A DNA stretch of 64,000 nt. Source: Sphingobacteriales bacterium. GTDB lineage: Bacteria; Bacteroidota; Bacteroidia; Sphingobacteriales; Sphingobacteriaceae. The translations under genes were made by a program, and so were the position numbers. Each line of letters begins with the position of its first letter. Positions within the stretch are counted from its first letter, which is position 1. The notes under the pieces were generated by a model. It did not search any database, was not told where the DNA came from, and saw only the letters and a list, made by a program, of their open reading frames with translations. The stretch is taken from assembly GCA_014763615.1 (NCBI GenBank), contig JACXVB010000003.1, positions 1 to 64,000 of the forward strand, in the 5' to 3' direction. This document shows positions 50,734-59,708 of the stretch, piece after piece.

Positions 50734-51813
50734 ATGATGCCTATTACTAGAGAAAATGTACTTGATGCTTTAAAAAATGTGGAAGATCCCGATCTGAAAA
50801 AAGATTTGGTCACCCTCAACATGATTGAAGATTTAGTAATTGATGGAAATAAAGTGAGCTTTTCTGTAGTTTTAACTACGCCAGCTTGTCCGCTAAAAGA
50901 GATGCTAGAAAATGCTTGTAGAAATGCCATTAAGCACTTTGTGAGTAAAGAAGCCGAAATCAATATTAAAATGACCAGCAGGGTAACTGCTCCGCAACAG
51001 CAATTTTCTGCAAATATCAAAAATATCATCGTTGTTGCTTCCGGAAAAGGTGGCGTTGGAAAATCTACGGTAGCCGCCAATCTTGCTTTAGGTTTACACT
51101 TAAACGGTGCAAAAGTAGGTTTGATTGATGCTGATATTTACGGACCATCGGTGCCTATTATGTTTGGCTTAGAAGGCGCTAGACCAAAGGCATCAGAAAT
51201 CAACGGAAAAACTCGGATAGAACCCATTGAAAAATATGGGATAAAATTATTGTCTATTGGCTTTTTTACTGATCCTAATCAACCCGTTCCGTGGCGTGGA
51301 CCGATGATTTCAACGGCGGTAAAACAGCTTTTTAACGATGCAGATTGGGGAGAATTAGACTATTTAGTGGTTGATTTGCCTCCGGGTACAGGTGATATTC
51401 ATATCACGGTTACGCAAAATTTCCCAATTGCCGGAGCAGTAATAGTAACTACGCCTCAGCAAGTTGCACTTGCCGATGCTAAAAAAGGAATCGGAATGTT
51501 TAGAATGGAAGCGATCAATGTTCCTATTTTGGGGATTGTAGAAAACATGTCTTATTTCACGCCAGCAGAACTTCCTGAAAATAAGTACTATATATTTGGA
51601 AAAAATGGTGGAAAATCTTTGGCTGAGGCTTATCATACACCATTTTTAGGCGAAATTCCGTTGGTACAAAGTGTGAGTGAAGCGGGTGATGAAGGAAAGC
51701 CAGTCATCCTAAATCAGCATGAAGTAATTGCTCAAGCGTTTTCAACTTTAGCGCAAAGCGTAGCACAACAAGTGGCTATTCAGAATCAGCAATCAAAAAT
51801 GGCTAAAGTTTAA
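50734..51813 (+). CDS. mrp: Mrp/ApbC-family P-loop iron-sulfur carrier
   Basis: A 359-residue protein: a DUF59/MIP18-like N-terminal domain (about 5-85) and an Mrp/NBP35 ATPase domain (about 95-345) with the deviant Walker A ASGKGGVGKSTVAAN and VDLPPGTGDIH. It assembles and delivers Fe-S clusters. The CxxC pair usually present near VENMSYF in Mrp proteins is replaced by TPAELPENKYYIFG, so cluster binding must differ. The NifU-domain gene follows after 42 nt, which supports a joint role in Fe-S biogenesis. Confidence 0.93.
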   Translation: MMPITRENVLDALKNVEDPDLKKDLVTLNMIEDLVIDGNKVSFSVVLTTPACPLKEMLENACRNAIKHFVSKEAEINIKMTSRVTAPQQQFSANIKNIIVVASGKGGVGKSTVAANLALGLHLNGAKVGLIDADIYGPSVPIMFGLEGARPKASEINGKTRIEPIEKYGIKLLSIGFFTDPNQPVPWRGPMISTAVKQLFNDADWGELDYLVVDLPPGTGDIHITVTQNFPIAGAVIVTTPQQVALADAKKGIGMFRMEAINVPILGIVENMSYFTPAELPENKYYIFGKNGGKSLAEAYHTPFLGEIPLVQSVSEAGDEGKPVILNQHEVIAQAFSTLAQSVAQQVAIQNQQSKMAKV

Positions 51814-51855
51814 AAATCAGTTAAAAAACATTAATTTTATTAAAAATATAAACCC

Positions 51856-52140
51856 ATGAGTGTTCAGGAGAGATTAATTGAAGAGGTTGAGGCAGCTTTA
51901 GATACCATTAGACCCTATTTGCAAACAGATGCAGGGAATGTTTCTATTGTAGAAATCACGGAAGATAAAGTCCTAAAAATTAAGCTTTTAGGCTCTTGTG
52001 AATCTTGCCCAATGAGTATTATGACTTTAAAAGCAGGAATTGAGCAAGCCGTAAAAAAAGCAGTGCCAGAAATTGTTGCGGTAGAAGCTATTAACTTAAC
52101 AGATATTGATGATCCTCATGCTGTTTTACCTCATCAATAA
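51856..52140 (+). CDS. NifU-like C-terminal-domain protein (Nfu)
   Basis: A 94-residue stand-alone Nfu domain with the cluster-binding LGSCESCPMSIMTL (CxxC). It binds a [4Fe-4S] cluster between two subunits and passes it to target proteins. It follows the Mrp gene and is probably cotranscribed with it. The AT-rich spacer after it shows no clear terminator. Confidence 0.94.
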   Translation: MSVQERLIEEVEAALDTIRPYLQTDAGNVSIVEITEDKVLKIKLLGSCESCPMSIMTLKAGIEQAVKKAVPEIVAVEAINLTDIDDPHAVLPHQ

Positions 52141-52252
52141 ATAAAATTAAAAAAACATATTAAAGCAACATTCGTTAATCCTAAAAAGCCTTTAACATAT
52201 TTTAACAGCGTATTTTAAAGCATTTTGATATTTAAAACGTTTATTTGAGGAG

Positions 52253-52882
52253 TTGAAAAAATTAATATTTATATGGTTTTTGTTTTTGAGTTGTGCAGCC
52301 TTTGCGCAACAGAGCAAACCATTGATTCAATTCTCTGGAGTGATTTATGATTTAGACAGTAATACGGTTGTTCCTTATGTGACCATCAAAGATATCGGAA
52401 AAGAAACTAGAAGTTTTTCTGCCAATTATAAAGGATATTTTTCTTTTGTAGCACAAGAAGGTGATAGCATTGTTTTTAGTTCAATAGGTTACAAAAAGCT
52501 AGAATTAGTCATTCCATCGGGTTTAACCGATCATAAATTCACCGCTATCATTAAAATGAAAGCGGATAACATCGAACTTCCAACCGTGAGAGTTTTTCCG
52601 TGGGCAAGTACAGATGAGTTTAAACGCGAGTTTTTAACCATGAAAATCGCTGACGACGACTTAGAGATAGCAAAGAAAAACCTTTCAAAAAAAAGCTTAG
52701 CAGAGCTATCTACTGGTTTACCGCTTGATGGAAGAGAAATGACAGGTTATAGTTTCCAAAATATGCACAACAACTTGTCCAACTCACACATGGTGCAAAC
52801 AAATCCTTTATTAAATCCTTTTGCTTGGGGCGCTTTAATTAAACAAATTACCGAGGGAGATAAGAAAAGAAAGAATGATTAA
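52253..52882 (+). CDS. Exported carboxypeptidase-regulatory-like domain protein
   Basis: A 209-residue protein beginning at a TTG, with GAGGAG directly before it. A signal peptide (KKLIFIWFLFLSCAAFAQQ) is followed by one carboxypeptidase-regulatory-like domain (about 25-110, SGVIYDLDSNTVVPYVTI and SSIGYKKLELVIP), then a region without known motifs (about 115-209). Such proteins are common in Bacteroidetes and their role is unknown. It converges on the deformylase gene with 6 nt between stops. Confidence 0.78.
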   Translation: MKKLIFIWFLFLSCAAFAQQSKPLIQFSGVIYDLDSNTVVPYVTIKDIGKETRSFSANYKGYFSFVAQEGDSIVFSSIGYKKLELVIPSGLTDHKFTAIIKMKADNIELPTVRVFPWASTDEFKREFLTMKIADDDLEIAKKNLSKKSLAELSTGLPLDGREMTGYSFQNMHNNLSNSHMVQTNPLLNPFAWGALIKQITEGDKKRKND

Positions 52883-52888
52883 TTAGTC

Positions 52889-53458
52889 TTATTTTCTCTT
52901 TTTTGCTACAGGAAATCTCATCTTATATTCCACCTTTATTGCTCCTTTTGAAATCGCCTCTAATCTACTTTTCAGCATCGTTTTTCTTAATGGATTAATT
53001 CTATCGGTAAATAATTTCCCTTCAATATGATCATACTCATGCTGGATTACCCGGGCCGCTAAGCCAGAAAAATGCGCTTCATGATAATTCCAGTTTTCAT
53101 CATAATAAGTAATAAAAATGGTTTGATGCCTACTTACATCTTCTCTAATATCAGGAATACTTAAGCAACCCTCATTAAAAGCCCATTTATCACCTTTTTC
53201 TTCCTCTATTTTCGCATTTATAAAAACTTTTCTAAAATCTTTAAGTTGCTCATCATCTTCTGCAAATGGTGTAGCATCTATCACGAAAAGGCGGATAGGC
53301 AAACCAATTTGCGGAGCAGCTAAACCCACCCCATTAGCGCCATACATAGTTTCAAACATATTACCAATTAGAACATCCAAATCAGGATAATCTTTAGTGA
53401 TATCTTCAGCAACTTTCTTTAAAACTGGATCTCCGTAGGCAACAATAGCTAACTTCAT
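52889..53458 (-). CDS. def: Peptide deformylase
   Basis: This enzyme removes the formyl group from nascent proteins. The 189-residue product carries all three motifs: GVGLAAPQIG, EGCLSIP (the metal-binding Cys) and HEYDHIEG (two His ligands and the catalytic Glu). The length is typical of the Bacteroidetes form, with a basic tail (RFPVAKKRK). Confidence 0.96.
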   Translation of the reverse strand: MKLAIVAYGDPVLKKVAEDITKDYPDLDVLIGNMFETMYGANGVGLAAPQIGLPIRLFVIDATPFAEDDEQLKDFRKVFINAKIEEEKGDKWAFNEGCLSIPDIREDVSRHQTIFITYYDENWNYHEAHFSGLAARVIQHEYDHIEGKLFTDRINPLRKTMLKSRLEAISKGAIKVEYKMRFPVAKKRK

Positions 53459-53525
53459 GTAACAAAATTAAACATTTGTGAATCTATTTCCTACAAAATG
53501 GGTATAACTACACGCTAAAATGATA

Positions 53526-53555
53526 TTGTTTGAAAAATTATTTTAATTATCTTTA
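53526..53555 (+). promoter_or_regulatory. Promoter of the T9SS cargo gene
   Basis: TTG (53526-53528), a 19-nt spacer and TATCTTTA (53548-53555, one mismatch to TAnnTTTG), 15 nt before the ATG at 53571. Confidence 0.5.
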
Positions 53556-53570
53556 AACAAATTTAAAAAT

Positions 53571-54350
53571 ATGAAGAAACTTCTGCCATTTCTTGCTCTT
53601 CTAATCTTTTTATTGATCGGAAAAGTAAGTGCTCAATGTGTCAATCCAACTGGTGGTAGTATAAGTGGTCCAACTACCGGTTGTACAGATAGGGTTGCAT
53701 CTTACACGGTAAGTGGTGTAAACAACGCTACAGGATATACTTGGAACATTTCAGGTGCTGCCAATTTTAGCAAAGTTTCAGATACAGAATATAGCATTGT
53801 TTATGGTACTTCTACTGTTACAATCACCGTAACGCCAACAAATGGTTCTTGTACAGGTACTCCATTAACTACTACCGTAACCGTTACTTCAGCACCTAGC
53901 AAACCTCTTATCAGTCAAACATCCAATACTTTAACCAGCACCACAGCCGCTTTTTATCAGTGGTATTTAAATGATGCTTTAATTACAGGAGCTACCTCCC
54001 AAACTTATACGCCAACAGAAAGTGGTGTTTACAAAGTAGAAGTTAAAGCTGTTGCAGATGGATGCAGTAGTTTTTCTGATGGTTTTAACTATTATACTAC
54101 CGCTATTGGTGAGGACAAGAAGTTTCAATCTTTTACATTTTATCCAAATCCGGTACAAACTACATTAAACACTAATTTTAATACTCATTATGATTTAGAA
54201 TTTTACGATTTAATGGGCCGTAAAGTATTAGTAAACAAAGATTTAATGGGAGCACAACAAACAAATTTAACCTCATTGAATAAAGGACTTTATTTGATGA
54301 GAATCATCAGTGATGGCAAAAAAGCTACTCGAAAAATCTTGATAAAATAA
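53571..54350 (+). CDS. Type IX secretion cargo protein with C-terminal sorting domain
   Basis: A 259-residue secreted protein: a signal peptide (about 1-21, GKVSAQ), a PKD/Ig-like beta-sandwich region (about 25-170, with repeats of Thr, Ser and Val and YTWNISG, QWYLNDALITGATSQTYTP), and a type A sorting domain (about 180-259) with FTFYPNPVQTTLN, LEFYDLMGRKVL, LNKGLYLMRI and a Lys-rich C-terminus KKATRKILIK. The signal peptide takes it through Sec, and the sorting domain through the type IX system, to the surface or medium. The role is unknown; no enzyme domain is seen. Confidence 0.88.
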   Translation: MKKLLPFLALLIFLLIGKVSAQCVNPTGGSISGPTTGCTDRVASYTVSGVNNATGYTWNISGAANFSKVSDTEYSIVYGTSTVTITVTPTNGSCTGTPLTTTVTVTSAPSKPLISQTSNTLTSTTAAFYQWYLNDALITGATSQTYTPTESGVYKVEVKAVADGCSSFSDGFNYYTTAIGEDKKFQSFTFYPNPVQTTLNTNFNTHYDLEFYDLMGRKVLVNKDLMGAQQTNLTSLNKGLYLMRIISDGKKATRKILIK

Positions 54351-54373
54351 ATCATTTCAACACGAAGAGGAAG

Positions 54374-54396
54374 CCCTGAAAAAACAATTTTCGGGG
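54374..54396 (+). terminator. Terminator of the T9SS cargo gene
   Basis: A 9-bp stem CCCTGAAAA/TTTTCGGGG with one G-T wobble (54374-54382 and 54388-54396), followed by TTTTATTTTT. Confidence 0.75.
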
Positions 54397-54417
54397 TTTT
54401 ATTTTTAATCATACATC

Positions 54418-55959
54418 ATGGAAGCCAAACCCAATTTAATAGAAACAGTAGAATTAAGAACGCTAAGAATAGAAGATTATGAGGATTTGAAAAAAGCCAT
54501 GATCTCTGCCTATAAAGACATGGGCGAAAGTTACTGGCGTGAGAAATCTATTGAAAAACTGATAGAAATTTTTCCGGAAGGGCAATTATGTGTAGAGGTT
54601 AATGGAAAAATAGTTGCTATTGCACTGAGCATTATTGTAGATTATCAAAAACTTGGAGAAACACATACCTACGCCCAAGCAACAGGAAACTACACTTTTA
54701 GCACTCATGATAATGAAGGCGATGTGCTTTACGGTATCGAAGTCTTTGTTCATCAGAATTATCGCGGATTAAGACTTGCCAGAAGACTTTACGATGCCAG
54801 AAAAGTACTTTGTGAAAACCTCAATTTGAAATCTATCATTCTTGGGGGCAGAATTCCGAATTACGAGAAATTTCATGATGTTCTCACGCCCAGAGAATAC
54901 ATCGATAAAGTAAAAATGAAGGAAATTTATGATCCTACCCTTACTTTTCAGATCTCAAATGATTTTCACGTTCGTAAAATTTTAAAGAATTACCTGCCAG
55001 AAGATCAACAATCTAAGCAATTTGCCACCTTATTAGAGTGGAATAATATTTATTATGTAGATGAAGAAAAAGATAATTTACTTCAGAAATCTAGGGTGAG
55101 AATTGGCTTAGTGCAATGGCAAATGCGCCTTTTCCCTAATGTGAGGGATTTGATGGAAAGTGCCGAGTATTTTGTAGATGCCGTAAGTGATTATTCTTCA
55201 GATTTTGTGGTTTTTCCCGAGTTTTTTAATGCGCCATTGATGGCAGATTATAACCATTTAGGCGAAGCAAAAGCTATCAGAGAATTAGCCAAACATACAG
55301 AAACCATTAAAACTCGATTTTCTGAGTTAGCCGTTTCATACAATGTCAATATCATTTCTGGAAGCATGCCGCTCTTAGAAGACGATAAACTGTACAATGT
55401 TTCTTATCTATGCAGACGAGATGGAAGCATAGATAGGTACCTCAAAGTGCATCCAACGCCTTCAGAAATTAGTTCTTGGGGCATGAGCGGTGGAAACGAT
55501 CTACGCGTTTTCGACACGGACTCAGGCCGAATTGGTATTTTAATTTGTTATGATGCCGAGTTTCCAGAATTAGCCAGAATGCTAGCGCTAGAGAAAATGG
55601 ATATTCTTTTTGTTCCTTTTTGGACCGATACACAAAACGCTTACAACAGAGTTCGTTTATGCGCCAGAGCAAGAGCCATAGAAAACGAGTGTTACGTAGC
55701 CATTACAGGATCAGTTGGTAACTTGCCTAAAGTGAATAATATGGATTTACAATATGCACAATCCGCTATTTTCTCTCCATCAGATTTTGCTTTCCCATCT
55801 AATGCCATTGTGGCAGAAACCACTCCCAATACAGAAAACATCCTAATTGCAGACGTAAATCTTGATTTACTAAAAGAGCTGCATGAGTTTGGCAGCGTAA
55901 AAAATCTGAAAGATAGAAGAACAGATTTTTATGAGTTGAAACTGAAAAAGAAGAAATAA
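54418..55959 (+). CDS. GNAT acetyltransferase / carbon-nitrogen hydrolase fusion
   Basis: A 513-residue fusion. The N-terminal GNAT domain (about 10-200) includes VFVHQNYRGLRLARRLYDAR, the acetyl-CoA-binding Q/RxxG/A-type loop. The C-terminal nitrilase-superfamily domain (about 222-505) has the Glu-Lys-Cys triad in VVFPEFFNAPL, RYLKVHPTPSE and ILICYDAEFPE. The second domain should hydrolyse an amide or nitrile, and the first should acylate an amine. The pair is conserved as a fusion in many bacteria, but the substrate is unknown. An intergenic repeat follows directly. Confidence 0.9.
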   Translation: MEAKPNLIETVELRTLRIEDYEDLKKAMISAYKDMGESYWREKSIEKLIEIFPEGQLCVEVNGKIVAIALSIIVDYQKLGETHTYAQATGNYTFSTHDNEGDVLYGIEVFVHQNYRGLRLARRLYDARKVLCENLNLKSIILGGRIPNYEKFHDVLTPREYIDKVKMKEIYDPTLTFQISNDFHVRKILKNYLPEDQQSKQFATLLEWNNIYYVDEEKDNLLQKSRVRIGLVQWQMRLFPNVRDLMESAEYFVDAVSDYSSDFVVFPEFFNAPLMADYNHLGEAKAIRELAKHTETIKTRFSELAVSYNVNIISGSMPLLEDDKLYNVSYLCRRDGSIDRYLKVHPTPSEISSWGMSGGNDLRVFDTDSGRIGILICYDAEFPELARMLALEKMDILFVPFWTDTQNAYNRVRLCARARAIENECYVAITGSVGNLPKVNNMDLQYAQSAIFSPSDFAFPSNAIVAETTPNTENILIADVNLDLLKELHEFGSVKNLKDRRTDFYELKLKKKK

Positions 55960-55975
55960 TTTAATTTGAAAATCA

Positions 55976-56062
55976 AGGGCTGGCTATCTATTAAAGTCAG
56001 TCCCGCTTTTCATTCATACTGCACAAGGCATTAGCCACAGGCCGGTATCCATTACAATCGGG
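55976..56062. repeat. Intergenic repeat, copy 2 (degenerate)
   Basis: It fills the junction between the GNAT/nitrilase fusion and the convergent gmhA gene. The core at 56027-56048 (GGCATTAGCCACAGGCCGGT and two more bases) differs at one position from 20021-20042. Flanks are similar but eroded (CATACTGCACAA against CATATTACATA). The GC-rich left part of copy 1 is only vaguely preserved. Confidence 0.6.
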
Positions 56063-56067
56063 TTTAT

Positions 56068-56643
56068 TCACTTCAGCTTTTGCTCCATAAAATCAATCAA
56101 AGCATGAATCACTTTGATGTGGATTTCTTGCGCCCTATCTGAATATTTAGAAAACGGAGCTCTAATTTCAACATCACAAAGAGCCGCCATTTTTCCGCCA
56201 TCTTTACCTGTTAAGCCAATTACTTTCATTCCTTTAGCTTTTGCAGATTCAATAGCCTTCAAAATATTGGCAGAGTTGCCGCTAGTACTTATTGCTAGCA
56301 AAATATCTCCAGCATTTCCTAAAGCTTGGATATATCTAGAAAAAATCTGGTCAAAACCATAATCGTTACCCACACAAGTAATATGCGAGGCATCAGCAAT
56401 GGCAATTGCTGGCAAGGCAGCTCTGTCATCCCGATAACGGCCAGATAATTCTTCTGCAAAATGCATGGCATCACACATAGAACCGCCGTTACCGCAAGAA
56501 AGAATCTTGTTTTGATGATTAATAGCATCTACCATTAAAAGTCCGGCTCTTTCTATTTTCAAGAAATTTTCTTCATCACCCAAGAACTGAGCTAAAATAT
56601 CCTCCGCTTCTTTAAAATGACTTTTAATAACTTGATGGTTCAT
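56068..56643 (-). CDS. gmhA: SIS-domain phosphoheptose isomerase (GmhA-like)
   Basis: A 191-residue sugar isomerase. The SIS fold shows [20 protein letters not shown] (His61 and Glu65 as probable zinc ligands) and the phosphate-binding [12 protein letters not shown]. It converts sedoheptulose 7-phosphate to D-glycero-D-manno-heptose 7-phosphate for lipopolysaccharide or surface-sugar synthesis. It starts 2 nt after the pfkA stop, so it is the last gene of the birA-dsbD-pfkA-gmhA operon. No other heptose genes are near. Confidence 0.9.
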   Translation of the reverse strand: MNHQVIKSHFKEAEDILAQFLGDEENFLKIERAGLLMVDAINHQNKILSCGNGGSMCDAMHFAEELSGRYRDDRAALPAIAIADASHITCVGNDYGFDQIFSRYIQALGNAGDILLAISTSGNSANILKAIESAKAKGMKVIGLTGKDGGKMAALCDVEIRAPFSKYSDRAQEIHIKVIHALIDFMEQKLK

Positions 56644-56645
56644 GT

Positions 56646-57626
56646 TTATAAAGATAAGATTTCTACTATCTTTAATAAATCTTGATTGATTTCTACATGA
56701 TGTTTAATAGCATGATCAAAAGGTGTAAAAGCAATTTCACCATGAATTAGGCCCACCATTTCGCCCTTTCTTCCTTTTAAAAGCTCTTCTACTGATGCAA
56801 CACCTAATCTACTGGCTAAAACCCTATCCATACAAGTTGGACTTCCTCCACGTTGAATATGCCCTAAAACTGACACACGCGTATCATATTGGGGGAATCT
56901 ATTTTTGATTTTTTCGGCTATCTCAAAAGCATCTCGAGTGTCTCCTTCGCCCTCTGCAACAATTAAAATTTTCGACGATTTATCTTTCCTACTAATTTCT
57001 AAACGCTGCATTAAAGCGTTTAAATCTGTTTTAGTTTCAGGTATCATAATAGATTCTGCGCCCACACCAATACCGCTTCTCAAGGCAATTAAGCCACAAT
57101 CTCTGCCCATCACTTCAACAATAAATAAACGGTCATGAGATTCTGCAGTATCTCTAATTTTATCAATGGCATCAGTTACGGTGTTGATAGAGGTATCATA
57201 GCCAATGGTAAAATCGGTTCCATACAAATCATTATCAATAGTTCCGGGTAGGCCTAATATCGGAATGTTATATTCTTCACCAAAAACTTTCGCACCTGTA
57301 AAAGTTCCATCTCCACCAATTGCCACTAAAGCATCTACCCCAGCTCCTTTTAATTGCTTGTAAGCTTCATTTCTTCCTTCCGGAGTTTTGAAAGCCATGC
57401 TTCTGGCTGTTTTTAATATAGTTCCTCCACGCTGAATGATATTTGCAACAGATTTTCTATCCATCGTAATAAACTCTCCGTTAATCATCCCTTCATAACC
57501 TCGTCTAATCCCTAAAACTTCTAAATCGTAAAAAAGGGCTGTACGTACAACCGCCCTAACTGCGGCATTCATTCCTGGGGCGTCGCCACCAGAGGTAAAA
57601 ACTCCTATTTTTTTAATTTGATTCAT
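56646..57626 (-). CDS. pfkA: ATP-dependent 6-phosphofructokinase
   Basis: This enzyme phosphorylates fructose 6-phosphate in glycolysis. The 326-residue protein has the PfkA signatures: [20 protein letters not shown] (ATP), [29 protein letters not shown] (catalytic Asp), [13 protein letters not shown] and [15 protein letters not shown]. The Gly in GGDGT suggests ATP rather than pyrophosphate as donor. Its start overlaps the dsbD stop by 4 nt (ATGA, 57623-57626). Confidence 0.95.
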   Translation of the reverse strand: MNQIKKIGVFTSGGDAPGMNAAVRAVVRTALFYDLEVLGIRRGYEGMINGEFITMDRKSVANIIQRGGTILKTARSMAFKTPEGRNEAYKQLKGAGVDALVAIGGDGTFTGAKVFGEEYNIPILGLPGTIDNDLYGTDFTIGYDTSINTVTDAIDKIRDTAESHDRLFIVEVMGRDCGLIALRSGIGVGAESIMIPETKTDLNALMQRLEISRKDKSSKILIVAEGEGDTRDAFEIAEKIKNRFPQYDTRVSVLGHIQRGGSPTCMDRVLASRLGVASVEELLKGRKGEMVGLIHGEIAFTPFDHAIKHHVEINQDLLKIVEILSL

Positions 57627-59692
57627 TTTTTTCCTTTTTGATAAGCTTGCTTACCGCTATCTAAGAAATTAATATAATTTTTTATGTCGAGATTAAAAGC
57701 CTGTGGTGGAACTAATTCTTTACCTTCATCATCTACAATTACGTAATAAGGTTGAGAGTTTGTTTTAAATTGTGTGGCCTGAAAATCACTCCATTTGTTT
57801 CCAATAGTTTTTATTTTCTTTCCAGAAAACGGAGAAATATATTGTTCGCTATCTGGTAAATCTGCTTTGTCATCCACGTAAAGAGATACCAAAACAAAAT
57901 CATTATTTAATCTTTTTAATACTTCAGGGTCACTCCAAACATTATTCTCCATTTTACGACAATTCACACAAGTATGACCTGTAAAATCTATAAAAAGTGG
58001 CTTATGAAGTTTTTTAGCCTCATCCAATGCCTGCTGATAATCAAAGAAGGCATCTAAATTTAATGGTGCCTTAAACAAACCCGCATATTTTTTCTTAACA
58101 GTATCCTGATTTATCTTTGGCGAAGATAAGCTATTCGTATATAAATCAAAATCCTGAGTGGTTTGTGGAGGCAGCCAACCGCTAATTGCTTTTAGCGGAG
58201 CACCCCATAAGCCCGGAACCATGTATATGGTGAATGCCAGAACGATAATTGCCATAAAAAGGCGAGGAACGGTAACAAAAGGTACTTCGCTATCATGCGA
58301 GAATTTTAGTTTTCCTAAGAGATAAAATCCTAACATCCCGAAAATAACAATCCAGAACACCAAGAAAACCTCACGATCTAAAATTCCCCAATGGTAAGCT
58401 AAATCAACACTTGAGATAAATTTAAGAGCCATTGCCAGCTCAATAAAACCTAGAGAAACTTTGACGGTATTCAACCAACCTCCAGATTTTGGAAGTGATT
58501 TTAGTAAAGAGGGGAAAGCCGCAAAAAAAGTAAAAGGAATTGCTAATGCTAAAGAGAAACCAAACATACCTACAGCAGGGCCAACACGCTCGCCCATGGT
58601 TGCCGCTTGTACCAATAACGTTCCGATAATGGGTCCAGTACATGAAAATGAAACTAAGGCTAAAGCAAAAGCCATAAAAAATATTCCAATCAAGCCACCC
58701 TTTTCAGATTGCGCATCAATTTTACTAACCCAAGAATGAGGTAATGTAATTTCAAAAACTCCAAAAAATGAAATGGCAAAAACAAATAGCAATAAGAAAA
58801 ACAAAAAGTTAAATATCCCGCTGCTGGCCATTTCATTTAATGCATCAGAACCAAAAGCACCTGTAATCACCAAACCCAAGGCAACATAAATCACAATAAT
58901 TGATAAGCCGTAAATCCCTGCATGCGAAATAGATTTAGCTCTGCTTCCTGATTTTTTTGTAAAATAACTTACTGTAAGCGGAAACATCGGGAAAATACAA
59001 GGCATAATTAAGGCTAGAAAGCCTCCAATAAATCCTGCTATAAAAATTGCCCAAAGTGATTTTTTAGAGGTTGATTGATCATCATTTAAAAGCTCGACTT
59101 CATTTTTTTGATCATCAACTGGCTTTATAACTGCCTCTACTTGCTTTTTTGAGCTATCAACAATTTCTTTAACAGAATCATTTGAGTTTACAGTTCCTGT
59201 TAGTGAATTACTAGTTTTTTTAAGGGTAGCCACTCCTGCCTTTACCTCAACACTAAAATCAATCTCCTCTGGAGGCAAGCATTGCTTATCATTACAAACC
59301 ATGAATTCTAAAGTGCCTGTCACTTTTATATTTGGTTTATGCAGCTTGATTTTCTGTTTGAAAACTGCTTCATGTTCATGCCAAGAAATTTGCATAGCAA
59401 AGTTCTTATCATAAGCAGAAATTGGTTTGGGACTTTCTGTTGGTTCTCCTTCCAAAACATAATCTTTACTTTTATTAAAAGTAAATGAGGTGGCTATTGG
59501 TCCGCCTTCATCAATATGTAAAGAATAAACATGCCAACCCTTTTCCATTTTAGCAGTAAAAACCACAAAAGCTTCCTTTTCATTAATCGCCTCAGAAGAA
59601 TAAGACCATTTAACAGGATTTAAAATTTGAGCAAAGCTCATCACACTGATGAACAGAAAGGCAAAAAACAAACTAATTTTTTTCATCATCAT
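57623..59692 (-). CDS. dsbD: DsbD-type thiol:disulfide interchange protein
   Basis: It passes electrons from cytoplasmic thioredoxin to the periplasm. From the ATG at 59692 (689 residues; 59719 would overlap birA) it has a signal peptide (SVMSFAQ), an N-terminal beta domain with a Cys pair (FMVCNDKQC), an eight-helix membrane domain with Cys in IMPCIFPMFPLTVSYF and FSCTGPIIGTLL, and a C-terminal thioredoxin domain with GHTCVNCRKMEN (CxxC). All three Cys pairs are present. Confidence 0.92.
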   Translation of the reverse strand: MMMKKISLFFAFLFISVMSFAQILNPVKWSYSSEAINEKEAFVVFTAKMEKGWHVYSLHIDEGGPIATSFTFNKSKDYVLEGEPTESPKPISAYDKNFAMQISWHEHEAVFKQKIKLHKPNIKVTGTLEFMVCNDKQCLPPEEIDFSVEVKAGVATLKKTSNSLTGTVNSNDSVKEIVDSSKKQVEAVIKPVDDQKNEVELLNDDQSTSKKSLWAIFIAGFIGGFLALIMPCIFPMFPLTVSYFTKKSGSRAKSISHAGIYGLSIIVIYVALGLVITGAFGSDALNEMASSGIFNFLFFLLLFVFAISFFGVFEITLPHSWVSKIDAQSEKGGLIGIFFMAFALALVSFSCTGPIIGTLLVQAATMGERVGPAVGMFGFSLALAIPFTFFAAFPSLLKSLPKSGGWLNTVKVSLGFIELAMALKFISSVDLAYHWGILDREVFLVFWIVIFGMLGFYLLGKLKFSHDSEVPFVTVPRLFMAIIVLAFTIYMVPGLWGAPLKAISGWLPPQTTQDFDLYTNSLSSPKINQDTVKKKYAGLFKAPLNLDAFFDYQQALDEAKKLHKPLFIDFTGHTCVNCRKMENNVWSDPEVLKRLNNDFVLVSLYVDDKADLPDSEQYISPFSGKKIKTIGNKWSDFQATQFKTNSQPYYVIVDDEGKELVPPQAFNLDIKNYINFLDSGKQAYQKGKK

Positions 59693-59708
59693 ATTTAATT
59701 TCGGATGT

